A stretch of 64,000 bases of DNA from Salticus scenicus (GCA_963930645.1 OZ005657.1:53966653-54030652), one strand, 5' to 3'. Positions 45,347-55,570 are shown, counted from the stretch's first letter. Notes: generated by a model from the letters alone, not told the origin. Program-made: numbers and translations.

Positions 45347-45553
45347 TTATTTTGCTTCGTTACTCATGTCAAAAAGCTTTTTCGCCGGAGGGCCCTCCGC
45401 GTCCTCGGTGCTTCCCGCTTGTAGTGGACACTTGTGGTACAAGCTTGTGGTACAAGCTTGTAGTACACTGCATCCACAACAAGCGGGAAGCACCGAGGAC
45501 GCGGAGGGCCCTCCGGCGAAAAAGCTTCATGACATGAGTAACGAAGCAAAATA
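45347..45553. repeat. GC-rich long palindrome (207 bp)
   Basis: Arms of about 85 bp are essentially perfect inverted copies (for example TTTTCGCCGGAGGGCCCTCC, GTCCTCGGTGCTTCCCGC). The centre is about 35 bp and itself contains repeated TTGTGGTACAAGC. The matching open frames on both strands are a consequence of the palindrome and not genes. A deleted version, arms of 38 bp only, is at 47389-47482. Confidence 0.9.
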
Positions 45554-45695
45554 ATTGTATTTATTTAAATCAAATTAGAATGTACAGGTTGATATTTTTA
45601 TTTATTACCAACTATGTGAAAAATACCAGAGCTGGGAATCGAACCCAGGCACCTCCGCTTAACGCACGGATGCTCTACCACTGAGCTACCCTGGC
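45541..45695 (-). repeat. tRNA-like SINE, copy 1 (minus strand)
   Basis: The head (45695 to 45625) folds as a tRNA cloverleaf: 7-bp acceptor with two G-U pairs, D arm GCTC/GAGC, anticodon stem TCCGT/GCGGA, T arm CTGGG/CCCAG with TTCGATT loop. B box GGTTCGATTCC is intact. The anticodon loop GCGTTAA would give GTT (Asn), but position 33 is C instead of the near-universal U, so decoding is doubtful. It is followed by a body of about 75 bp ('atttttcacatagttggtaataaataaaaatatca...aatttgatttaaataaat') shared with two neighbouring copies, which argues for a SINE. Confidence 0.75.
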
Positions 45696-45834
45696 TGACA
45701 ACCAGCTAGGCACTTCTCACATAATATACGTTGGCAAAGTCACCGAGTCTGCAAACGCAGATATATCAGGTGAGATAATAATAATCGTAGCACAACTCCA
45801 TAGACCACAAAATTTCAATTAGAAATTTTTTTCA

Positions 45835-45991
45835 TGAATTCATCAACCGAGAATATTTATTTAAATCAAATTAGAGTGTACAGGATGATATTTTTATTTA
45901 TTACCAACTATGTGAAAAACACCAGAGCCGGGAATCGAACCCGGGCACCTCCGCTTAACGCACGGGTGCTCTACCACTGAGCTACCCTGGC
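45835..45991 (-). repeat. tRNA-like SINE, copy 2 (minus strand)
   Basis: Same tRNA-like head (45991-45921, T arm CCGGG/CCCGG, same GCGTTAA loop) and same body as copy 1, continuing to 'gttgatgaattcatga' near 45835. It abuts copy 3 head to head. Confidence 0.75.
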
Positions 45992-46155
45992 TGTGGTAGC
46001 TCAATGGCAGAGCATCCGTGCGTTAAGCGGAGGTGCCCGCGTTCGATTCCCGGCTCTGGTATTTTTCACATAGTTGGTAATAAATAAAAATATCATCGTG
46101 TACACTCTAATTTGATTTAAATAAATATTCTCGGTTGATGAATTCATGAAAAAAA
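45992..46155 (+). repeat. tRNA-like SINE, copy 3 (plus strand, inverted against copy 2)
   Basis: Head from 45992 to 46060 with GGTAGCTCAATGGCAGAGC (A box), CCGTGCGTTAAGCGG and B box GTTCGATTCC; body to about 46155 is the mirror of copy 2. Its 5' acceptor strand is replaced by the junction, so copies 2 and 3 together form a 320-bp palindrome rather than two independent insertions. Confidence 0.75.
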
Positions 46156-46159
46156 ATTT

Positions 46160-46346
46160 ATAATTGTATTTATTTAATTAAGCATGAAATTTTGTTTTTC
46201 AGCACTCAGTAATATGCACGTCTGTACGCTCGCGTACATGAACCCCCCCCCCCAAAAAAAAAAAAAAAAAAAATCGCTGCCCTAAAACACACCTTCTCCC
46301 AATGATGTCCTCAGGATGTCTTATGGGTGAGAAAAACCAAACGAAA
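46160..46346. repeat. CACGTCTGTACGC module
   Basis: One divergent unit of the roughly 235-bp repeat family found at 47500-48060 (AATATGCACGTCTGTACGCTCG...GTACATGAA, then a C-run/A-run, then GATGTCCTCAGGATGTCTTATGG). Confidence 0.7.
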
Positions 46347-46559
46347 CATGTCGGTTACAAAAGTGTCCAAACACTAGCAAAAATTCCTATAAGAAAAGTA
46401 CACTTCATACGGTTTTGTTAAATAAATCCTTGTCGAATCATGTTCTCACACTGACTAAGAACAGGATTCGACAAGCATTTATTTCACAAAACCGTATGAA
46501 GTGTACTCTTTTTTACATAGGAATTTTTTCTAGTGTTCGGACACTTTTGTTGCTGATTG
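46347..46559. mobile_element. Palindromic MITE, copy b
   Basis: Second nearly complete copy of the palindrome at 44756-44970, with the same centre and arms and TA after the right end. Preceding and following modules are also shared, so 44.7-45.2 and 46.3-46.8 kb look like a segmental duplicate pair. Confidence 0.8.
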
Positions 46560-46830
46560 TAGTCTAAGCAGAGTGGATTTAACTTTCCACTACTACAGCG
46601 TTATTGGCGACAATCTCGGAGAGACGCAAGTAAGGTTGCATTTAACATCGCACTAGCACTGCGATTCGGTGACAATCTCGGAGATACGCAAGTAAGGTTG
46701 CAATTAACATCGCACTAGCACTGCGCTACGGCAACAATCTCGGGGATACGCAAATAATGTTGCATTTAACATGGCACTGGCACTGCGCTTCGGCAACTTT
46801 ATGCAGCCATTAGTAATATGCACGTGTGTA
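46560..46830. repeat. 62-bp tandem array B
   Basis: Units start at about 46649, 46711 and 46773 (62 bp spacing), plus a diverged first unit, closely matching array A unit by unit. It ends in the same 'cggcaactttatgcagc' flank and then a CACGTGTGTACGCTCCGCGTAC motif. Confidence 0.85.
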
Positions 46831-46849
46831 CGCTCCGCGTACATAAAAA

Positions 46850-47085
46850 CAAATGAAAAAACCACTGGATACAGTCGACAGCAAAAGTATCCGAGCCCTA
46901 GCAAAGTTCCTACGTAAAAAAAGTACACTTAATAGAGTTCTGTTACATAAAACCTTGTCGAATCATGTTCATTCGATAAGGATTTATGTAACAAAACTCT
47001 ATTAAGGGTACTTTTTTTACGTATGAATTTTGCAAGGGGTCGGATACTTTTGCTGTCGACTGTATCCAGTGGTTTTTTCTTTTGT
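46850..47085. mobile_element. Palindromic MITE, copy c
   Basis: Inner element 46872-47062 has ends CAGTCGACAGCAAAAGTATC and its inverted copy, with TA on both sides. The palindrome continues outside the TA into flanks AAAAAACCACTGGA / TCCAGTGGTTTTTT, so arms total about 118 bp. Same family as copies a and b but a distinct subtype (ACTTAATAGAGTT in place of ACTTCATACGGTT). Confidence 0.8.
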
Positions 47086-47291
47086 TCCAAAGTACCCGAG
47101 CCTTAGCAAAATTCCTACGTAAAAAAAGTACACTTAATAGTAGAGTTTTGTTACATAAATCCTTATCGAATCCTGTTCTTAGTCAGTCTAAGAACATGAT
47201 TCGACAAGGATTTATTTAACAAAACAATATTAAGTGTACATTTTTTACGTAGGAATTGTTGCTAGTGCTCGAACGCTTTTGCTGCCGACTG
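47086..47291. mobile_element. Palindromic MITE, copy d (left end truncated)
   Basis: Palindrome with the copy c subtype left arm and a centre CTGTTCTTAGTCAGTCTAAG. The left terminal CAGTCG is missing, and the right end reads GCTGCCGACTG. Confidence 0.75.
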
Positions 47292-48190
47292 CACCTCACC
47301 CGCATTCTGCATGAATCTTTAAAATGCATGAAATTTCAAAACTTTTTAAAAACACGAAGCATATCTCATACTTAATTAAATAAGTACCTTTATTTTGCTT
47401 CGTTACTCATGTAATAAAGCTTTTTCGCCGGAGGGTCCTCCGGCGAAAAAGCTTCATGGCATGAGTAACGGAGCAAAATAAATGTATTTATTTAATTAAG
47501 CATGAATTTTGTTTTGCAGGAATCAGTAATATGCACGTCTGTACGCTCCGCGTACATGAAAACAAAACAAAAAAAAAAATCACTGCCCTAAAACACACCT
47601 TCTCCCAATGATGTCCTCAGGATGTCTTATGGATGAAACGACGTCCTGTGGACATCTTCAGGACGTATTATGGACAAGTGTGTTGTTAAGAATTGATACC
47701 TCACCCGCATTCTGCATGAATCTTTAAAATACATGAAATTTCGTTTTTCAGCGACCAGTAATATGCACGTCTGTACGCTCCGCGTACATGAAAACAAAAA
47801 AGAAAAAAAAATTCACTGCCCTAAAAGCACACTTTCTCCAAATGATGTCCTCAGGATGTCTTATGGACGAAAGGACGTCCTGTGGACATCTTCAGGATGT
47901 ATTATTGACAAGTGTGTGTTGTTAGGGCGGATACCTCACCAACATTCTGCATGAATCTTTAAAATGCATATAACTTCGTTTTTCAGCGACCAGTAATATG
48001 CACGTCTGTACGCTCCGCGTACATGAAAACCAAAAAAAAAAAAAAAACATCTCTGGATACCTCACCCGCATTCTGCATGAATCTTTAAAACATACGAAAT
48101 TTCGTTTCGCATCGATCAGTAACGCGTACGTAAAAACCAAAAAAATATCACTAAATACGTCTCACACAAACTCCATGAATCTTTAAAACT
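47292..48190. repeat. ~235-bp tandem repeat array with short GC-rich palindrome
   Basis: ACCTCACCCGCATTCTGCAT recurs at about 47285, 47698 and 48059, with diverged forms at 47933 and 48160. CACGTCTGTACGCTCCGCG recurs at 47534, 47766 and 48001 (spacing 232 and 235). Each unit also has GATGTCCTCAGGATGTCTTA and GTCCTGTGGACATC motifs. The stem-loop GTACGC-TCC-GCGTAC is in every unit. At 47389-47482 lies the deleted form of the 45.35-kb palindrome. Confidence 0.8.
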
Positions 48191-48243
48191 TACGAAATTT
48201 CGTTTGGCAACAATAACATACACGAAAATCATACAGCTTCAAA

Positions 48244-48555
48244 CACGGAAGAAGAGTCTATAGGAATTAAAACTAGATAGGGCAGCGAGCGCGGGAACAT
48301 AAGCTTCCCTTTCCGCATTAATTTAGCCCAGTCCAGGAAAGCGATTCAATCGCCGCCTGGTGTAGTATCTTTGAAACTTATCGGAAGAAAGGGAAAGCCC
48401 GGCCCTTCGGCTTCAGTCATCCAACGAACGAACAGCCAGAAATGTAAAAACGTGCTGATTGGTGTATTTTCGAGATTTGGTCGCCCTCTATCTGTAAGAT
48501 GAAAATTACTACCTTTCCGTAACATACGTAATACATCCTTCTCTTTTAATCCGTG
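48244..48555. mobile_element. Non-autonomous element with promoter-like boxes, copy 2 (312 bp)
   Basis: About 90% similar by eye to 39067-39388, same orientation, with the same CACGGA...TCCGTG ends and a different exact 8-bp duplication GCTTCAAA (48236-48243 and 48556-48563). The CCAAT box is kept (plus ATTGG at 48458-48462); the GC box is mutated (GGGCCGGGC). A 10-base deletion near 48418 relative to copy 1 would break any shared reading frame, so the conserved content is not coding. Confidence 0.88.
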
Positions 48556-49305
48556 GCTTCAAAACATCATGGTGAGGTTACCACATTTCAAACATCGATC
48601 GTTCAGCGGCACATAAATACCGTGGTTACCAAGGTTGGCATCTTTATCCACGATTGGAAACAAGTCGCCAAGCAGTACCGTATTTAATTTTCCAACTTTT
48701 GCAGTATTTATATTATAAATAAGATTCTAAACCTTTACCTAAGGAAAAAAAAAATTATTTCCTTTTCAAGAGTTTGAAATAAAAATGTCGATTGTGCTTT
48801 GCCGACCCAGATCATAGAAAAATTTACTGCTGTTTTACTGACTCCTCTCGTTCAGACCGCTGATTCACACAAAACAATCTCATTCTACAAAGTTACTGTC
48901 CTGAGAGACGCGTCTTGGTAAAATTTATAGGTAGTGCGCAGAAAATTATTCATATGCGTCAATTGCTCAAAATTCCAAAGAGATTTTTTACAAGAATATT
49001 CAAACAAATAAATAAATAAAATAAATGAAAGTATGTCATAAACACACATAAATAAGATAATTATAGCACACAAAACTTCAGCTTCATTTGAACAATCTCT
49101 CATGTGTATGAATTTTTTGGAAAAGTTTATGTATACAAATAAAGTATAAAAAAGAACTTTTTTCGAAAATGCATTCATTATTGCACTAAGTGTAACACAT
49201 TCACACATATTAATCACTGAAAATTACATTACAAATTTAAATATATCTACAGACCTAAATATCAATGCAACACAAAAAATAATTAAAAATATTAATATTT
49301 ACGTG

Positions 49306-50096
49306 CAGGGCCTGATTATCGCACAGGCCGACTAGGCCTCGGCCTAGGGCACCTTTATCTAGGGACACCGAAATAGTTTTTAAATTTAAACTGATATCTT
49401 TGGTTAAGATTTCCTCAAAAAAAAATTAACTGGAAGTTAGCTAACGATAATAATCTTTAGTTGAAAATAGGGATTTTTTAAATACCTTTAGACCAATTAC
49501 ACTGCTCTGAAAAAAAAAAAAAAAAATCGATATCTAATACCATTCTTGCTGATTCTTATGTAAAATGACCTCCTGAATCCGAATACGACTCCATTTTGCC
49601 CAGTCACCCACCGTTTTCTAGAAACACCATCCCCTCCCTCAATTTTTTTCCCTGTTCGATAATTTTATGAAAATGAATTTGATTTGAAGAATGAAAAGTA
49701 AACGTAAATTTTTACGTAAAGTTTTGCTAAAAAATTTCCGGGATGAATTTTTGCAGCTGGATCTTAAATTTTGCGTCCTCGCAGCGAGGACAGCACGCGT
49801 TAAGGGGTTAAAAAGAAAACAGTATTACAAAATATTAAATAATGTAAAAAATTATATTTCTATGGAAGGGAATTCCAATAGAAGAAAGTCATAGAAGGAA
49901 GATAATATCTCCTCCCCCAATAATAATAATAATATTGATTTGAGGTCTCTTTGCAAAAGAAGTGAAAACTAATTTCTTATGATGGTGATGCCTTAACTTT
50001 GTTGCCAGCAATCAAACTCAGTGCGCAAAAAAAAGGGGGGGGGGCACCAAAAATCATCCAGGGCCTTGGGCCCCAGCAGGTCGTAATCAGGCTCTG
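49306..50096. mobile_element. hAT element inserted in Z copy 1 (791 bp)
   Basis: Ends CAGGGCCTGATTATCG and (reverse complement) CAGAGCCTGATTACGA are inverted. Flanks TTTACGTG (49298-49305) and CTTACGTG (50097-50104) form an 8-bp duplication with one mismatch. The paralogous site in Z copy 2 (about 55301) is empty (CTTACATG), directly confirming insertion. Subterminal GGCCTCGGCCTAGGGC and GGGCCTTGGGCCCC are GC-rich. Non-coding. Confidence 0.9.
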
Positions 50097-50962
50097 CTTA
50101 CGTGTCTATAGTCCTGCCACTTCACTTGACTCGACAACTTCTGAAGGAAAGTGAATACAACTTCTGGTGGAATAATGTGATGAAGTTATTTTTTCGCTCC
50201 ACCAAATTTAAAAGCCCAATTTTGAAATATTCAGTATCGTAGACAACACACAGCAGGACACCTGACCAGGCTGTTTTGCAAGCAATAAATCTTTGCCTGA
50301 AAATTGTTTGCAACACATTTTTTGAATCAGACTGTCTAATGGGGTTACTTTTCTTTTCAAGAAACACAGACATGACATAATGGCCCCATTAACTTGAGAG
50401 CACAAAACAAGCATGCCACATCACTTAATATTTGCCCCATAAAAATGAAATTTATCATCCCTAGAAGTCAAAATTTCATGCTGAATTGTTATTTTCCTAT
50501 TTAAACTGAAAATACTTTACAAGTTTTAATAACAGGCAAATCAAAGCATAATCTAAATATTTTTTAAAAAAAATTAACGAATTTTTTTAATTAGTTACTT
50601 TTTGATAGTTAACATCTCTGAAAAATATTAATATAAAGTTCAGAAATTATATTCAAATTATACACGTTACAATCTGTCCGTCAAGTTTCAAGATATCTTT
50701 ATTTAAAAATAAATAAATAACTGTGTGTATGCAGAAGTCCATATTAACAATGAAATTTATTTCAATATACATATAGAGAAAAAAAAAAGAACTTATTTTA
50801 CCCATTCACATTGTAAATAAATGCAAACATGTTTCCATCCAGCAGTAGCAGACGAAAGTATTATGAAACGAGCCTATCGTAAGCAGTTTCGCTCAATAAT
50901 TCCTTGTCGAAATTGTTTCAATAGATTTACTATCAAAACTTTTCGATGCGTTTGGCTCAGAG

Positions 50963-51433
50963 TTAGACTGACCATATGTCCTCGAATCTTGACGACAGTC
51001 CCCGAAAACTACCTTCGTCCTCAAAAAATTAGAACACATTTGGGGACGCCGGTTACAATGTTATTAATGCTTTATTATAATAATTTATTATATGTATAAT
51101 AAATAAGTTGATATAAGTTCTCTTAGGTGCTTTATACATAAAAATGATTAAAATTTTACAATTTAAGGTGATTTAATAATTTATTTATTTATTTTGTCCT
51201 CGAAATTCGAGGACACCGCCATCTTTGTCCCGAAATTCAATGAAAAAAATATCGTCACTTTACTCTAGGCTGACCAGATCAAAGTACCTTTATAAGAAAG
51301 AAGCATTAAAAATTACTACAATTATCCAATTATGGATGCATTTTTTCATTCCTAATAAATAAGGACTAAAAATAAAGTATTACTGACTAATAATTTACTT
51401 TACACAATTTTTTAAAACTTCGAAAAATGCCTT

Positions 51434-51464
<31 letters not shown>

Positions 51465-51788
51465 AGTCCCCATTTGTCCCCAGAAAATGGGGACGTTTGG
51501 TCAGTATACTCTACTTAAGACTACTATATAACAGGCTGAATCATTCGCCGCCATTTGTCCGTCAAGTCCTTCATTGCTTAACCTAAAACTACTCTATAAG
51601 ACTATTATATGAAACGATATAAGACTATTATATAGTTATCTTAAGTTTAGCAATGACGAACTACCATATAAGACTGTTATATATAACTATATAAGTCAAT
51701 TATATAGTAATCTTAAATTTAGCAATGACGGACTTGACGTACAAATGGCGGCGAATGATTCAGCCTGTTATATAGTAGTCTTAACTCT
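50963..51788. mobile_element. hAT-like element X inserted in Z copy 1 (826 bp with nested MITE)
   Basis: Flanked by GCTCAGAG (50955-50962) and ACTCAGAG (51789-51796), one mismatch. The site is empty in Z copy 2 (GGCTCAGAGTACGAAG near 56570). Terminal region TTAGACTGACCATATGTCC and (reverse complement of the right side) ATACTGACCAAACGTCC are inverted. Interior CCTCGAAATTCGAGG palindrome and a long poly-A run (51435-51461). Confidence 0.75.
51516..51783. mobile_element. Long-TIR MITE nested in element X (268 bp)
   Basis: Exact 8-bp duplication ACTCTACT (51508-51515 and 51784-51791). Inverted ends of about 65 bp with two or three mismatches, starting TAAGACTACTATATAACAGG. The centre has several ATATAAGACTATTATATA variants. 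The third layer of nesting here: Z, then X, then this. Confidence 0.9.
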
Positions 51789-51884
51789 ACTCAGAGCAAA
51801 TGATCGAAAACTCAAATTCACGTCGAAACGTTACGTCAAAACCACGTCACATTCGATCATCGAAACATTTCGATGTGTTCGTAG

Positions 51885-52202
51885 GGCCTGTAGTGCTACC
51901 ACGAACACATCGAAACGTTTCGATCGTCGAAAGATGACGTAGATCGAAACTCTTTCGTTACGACGGGAGTTTTTCGATAAATTGCATAAGCGGTACTCTA
52001 AGGTCATCGATCGAAAAGAGGGTTCGTTAACGAAAAGGAATAAGCTCCACCCAAGCGAACATGACGTCCAGGATAAGGCGGAACTTAATTTGATTTCTTC
52101 TTCTTTTTACTCTAGCCAATGAAAATTCGAGAAATATTTTGGGAGATCTCTTTAAACAGTTAACTGTAATCCAGTTCATAAGAATATTTGTTGATAAACA
52201 AG
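51885..52202. repeat. Facing Z-type terminus and flanking unique sequence
   Basis: From 51889 (TGCTACCACGAACACATCGAAACGTTTCGAT) a second Z-type end points the other way, so 51853-51925 is an inverted repeat with arms of about 29 bp. TTCG/CGAA motifs recur to about 52040; then AT-rich sequence to the SINE. The interior does not match the Z copies, so which element it ends is unknown. Confidence 0.55.
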
Positions 52203-52214
52203 AAATCTTGTACT

Positions 52215-52446
52215 GCCGGCCAGGTGGTTCGGTCGGTAGGACGCTGCCTTCCGAATCTATTGGTCCCAGGTTCGAATCCTGGTGCGGGCATGGATGTTTG
52301 TGTTGTCTTATGTCTTCAAAATATTGTGTACTTGTTCCTGTGTATTAAATAAAAACTTGTAAACCCTTGTGGTGTGGATATTTCGAGATATGAGCGGCCT
52401 TCGAGGCAAGCAAAAAATCTCAGTACTCATCAAACCAAACCAAACC
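52215..52446 (+). repeat. tRNA-derived SINE with 12-bp target duplication
   Basis: The head (52215-52290) is tRNA-like with A-box region TGGTTCGGTCGGTAGGACG and perfect B box GGTTCGAATCC. The body runs to a (CCAAA)n-type tail (CAAACCAAACCAAACC, ending 52446). An exact 12-bp duplication AAATCTTGTACT flanks it (52203-52214 and 52447-52458), showing target-primed insertion as one unit of 232 bp. It needs LINE machinery in trans. The 3' tail would indicate the partner LINE, which is not present in the window. Confidence 0.93.
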
Positions 52447-52458
52447 AAATCTTGTACT

Positions 52459-54399
52459 CATGAAATAAATAAACAAAAGAGAGCTCACAGTTATTTACTA
52501 TTGTATTTCGCATGATTCATTTTATAAACATATCGAAATAGCCTTTGTTTTTAAAAATTGTTAGTTTAAATTATAAACGCATCTAAACCTTCAAGATGTG
52601 ACATTAAAGTTAGCAGTAAAATTATTGAAGGGCTAGCAATAATTCGTATTTAAAAGATGTACACAGAATTCTGTTTTGTTAAATAAATATATGTCGAGTC
52701 TTTATGCTGTTTATTAAAAAGTAAGACGATGATAAAAATTAGCGATAAAACTAAAAAACAAAAGAAAATGGGGATATGTGATTCAATAATTTTGTTGCCC
52801 ACTGTATACTCATTTTCTCTTATTGAAACAAGAAAATTGCTCTTCAAAATTAGGTTATTTTCGTTCACAAGTCTCAGTAAACACTTATTTAAAAATGTAC
52901 TTTTATGTACTAATGAATAAAATATTTTGCTCATTAGTACATAATTTTAAAATTTTCACATATTACTGATCACTTTACTGCTATCCAGGTTCGTATTTCA
53001 CTTGTCATTTTGGCAGTCAGCCTGACTCATATTTACAAATGTATTTTGGAATATTTTTAATTTAATTACTTTAAATATTTATGAAACTTTTGGATAAGAT
53101 AGCTTTTTAATAGATAGTGTAGTGAAACACTTTAAAATTTCTGTTGACATATTACAAATGCAGATTTTTGTAAATGCAGAAGGTGTTGAATATTTTTTCC
53201 TTTTTAAAAAGTTTTTATACAAATAATTTCCATGTTAGTGTTAAAAGTAAAGTATAAAAGGAATTTCATTATAATTTTTGGTAACAGTCAATGTTATTTT
53301 TGTTCAAAGATTTAAACATGTAAAGGAAAACTATTTTATTTTCAATGAAGTACTAATCTTGTGATTTATTTTCATGTTATGTATCATGATCATAAGGACA
53401 TTAAATCCTTTTTGAATTTACATTCCCCTTACATAAATACCCGTTTTATTATGTATTATATATTTCTATGGTGGCCTCGCAGGATAGCTACAGCCCCGCC
53501 TTTTTACTCTGATGCTCTCACTAGTATATTTGTATGATGATTTTTTACTGTATTAATTGTGCAAAGTTATTAATAAAAAAACTCGTGGGATTAGGGGAAA
53601 TTGTGTAGCCCCCAAGGAAGTCATGCTTATCCGGTTAAGAATTGCAACAAAGTCTCCTTCCTTTTTTAATGTCTATTTCAAAGATAAAAAATTTCTGTCA
53701 TTTGTGCTATCTCTATTTTTACACAGAAATTTTCACCATAGGAGATTATTATATAAAAATAGTGGTAGCAAAAAAAAAAAAAAAAAAAATTCTCTAAAAG
53801 TGTCATGAGAAAAGATGATACATTATGACACATATTATGCCTCATTTCTTTCACTTTAAAACGATTTCTATACATCCATGCAAAACCATTGATTTTAACT
53901 TTACATTCTGTTAAAATCATATTTTCATTACACACAGGCCAAACATAAAAAGACACAATTAAACTCTCTTTCATACACTACTCAAGCACACCCTTATTTC
54001 CCAAACTATGTCAATAGAAAAATATCTTTCATTGTACTCATCATATTTCCTTAACATTCATTGACGGTAATATTCATTCAGAAATACGGAATGGACAGCC
54101 ATATAGACTAATATATGTACAGAAAGTACCTTTAACCAACAAACCAGACCACCACTGACATAAACGTCAGAAATATGTCTAAAAATTCAAATACTTTCTT
54201 TTTCAAAGAAAAAAAGAAAAGAAAAAACATGCATGCAGTCATGCTAAATAACAAACTTCAACCCAATCTGTGTTACGCAGCAGTGAATTACATAACAGAT
54301 GATGCAAAGAAGCAAAAGTAAACAGAAAGCTCACAACTTCTACAGAATGTTTATCTAGTGTACTCACGAAATATTCTAAACATAAGAGGCAGTAGAAAG
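52459..54399. other. AT-rich intergenic sequence, no gene identified
   Basis: Poly-A tract at about 53771-53789. No domain-bearing frame, terminal repeat or RNA gene recognised. Confidence 0.5.
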
Positions 54400-54844
54400 T
54401 CAATCTTACCCTAATTTTTTATTTTTCCAACTTTTATGCAGTATTTATATCATAAATAAAACTCTTAACCTTTACTTAAAAAAAAAAAAAAATTCCTTTT
54501 TAAGAGTTTGAAATAAAAATGTTGATTATGCTTTGCTGGCCCAGCTCATATAAAAATTTACTTTTATTTACTAGCTCATCTTGTTCAGACTTCTGATTCA
54601 CATAAAACAATCTCATTCTATGAAGTTATTGTCCTAAAATTCGTGTCCTAAAATTTATAGGTAGTACACAGAAAATTATTCATATGTGTTAATTGCTCGG
54701 AATTCCAAAGAATTTTTTACAAAGAATATTGCAAAATAAATAAAATAAATGAAAGTATGTCACAAACACACATTAATATCGTATATGAAACTTAAACTTC
54801 ATTTCAACAATCTCTTACACAACTTATGAATTTTTTGTAAAAGT

Positions 54845-55125
54845 CAGGGTTCAATCCAGGCAAAATTTGGGTCCCTTTTGCGGCCCTTCATAAATTTCTG
54901 CATCATAAAAAGGGACCCTTCACAAAATTCAAATTCATAAAATGAGCCCCTGCACAAGACTTTGTTTTATAAAAGTGATCCTTTTATTAAATATTTTCAT
55001 GCTTTCATTTCAGTATTATTTTTAATTAATGTCTTAATTTGGCTCAACAAAACTCAATTAACTTGACATTAAGCAGTATAAATGGTGATTGTAAAAATGG
55101 AAGATTAAACCTGGATCAATCTCTG
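54845..55125. mobile_element. hAT-like MITE in Z copy 2 (281 bp)
   Basis: Ends CAGGGTTCAATCCAGG and (reverse complement) CAGAGATTGATCCAGG are inverted (three mismatches in 16). The matching site in Z copy 1 near 49120 is empty (GGAAAAGTTTATG). Flanking duplication looks like (T)AAAAGT / AAAGT, imperfect, perhaps through a small deletion. Confidence 0.75.
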
Positions 55126-55570
55126 AAAGTTTGTATGTATACAAAGTATAAAAGGTTTTTTTTCGAAAATGCATTGATTATTGCATTAAGTGTAACACAT
55201 TCACATATATTAATTACGAAAAATTACTTTACAAGCTTTAACATATATACAGACTTAAATATCAATGGAACACACAAAATAATTAAATCTATTTATACTT
55301 ACATGTATGTAGTCACTGCACTTCACGTGATTTAACAACTTCTAATGAAAAATGATGACAATTTCTGATGAATATGTGATGAAACTATTTTCATTCCACT
55401 AAATTCTACAATTTTTAAATATTCAGAATTGTAGACGACACACAGAAGATACCTCATCAGGCTGATTCACTTTTGCTAACAATAAATCTGGAAATTGTTT
55501 GTAGAACTTTCTTCGAATCAAATCTTTCAATTGGATTATAGCTTTTCAAGAAACACAGACATGCCATAAT

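Larger units (their letters stand above)
48665..51884. repeat. Long repeat unit Z, copy 1 (with two insertions)
   Basis: Homologous over its length to 54400-56678 (for example 'ggaattccaaag', 'tttcgaaaatgcatt', 'gagcacaaaacaagcatgcc', 'gatgcgtttggctcagag' in the same order). The right end carries CATCGAAACATTTCGATG and GTGTTCGTAGG, corresponding to the terminus of copy 2. Insertions at 49306-50096 and 50963-51788 are absent from copy 2. Short minus-strand open frames at 50122-50414 have a degraded counterpart in copy 2 but no domain I recognise. Likely a large DNA transposon relic; the left end is not defined. Confidence 0.7.

Noticed and set aside
45352..45554. Overlapping open frames on both strands in the GC-rich palindrome (e.g. 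runs with FSPEGPPRPRC)
   Set aside because: The same peptide appears from both strands because the DNA is palindromic; no homology pattern and no conservation beyond the repeat.
45625..45695. Functional tRNA-Asn gene
   Set aside because: The cloverleaf pairs well, but position 33 is C, the copies share a non-tRNA 3' body and two are fused in a palindrome; a SINE head is more likely.
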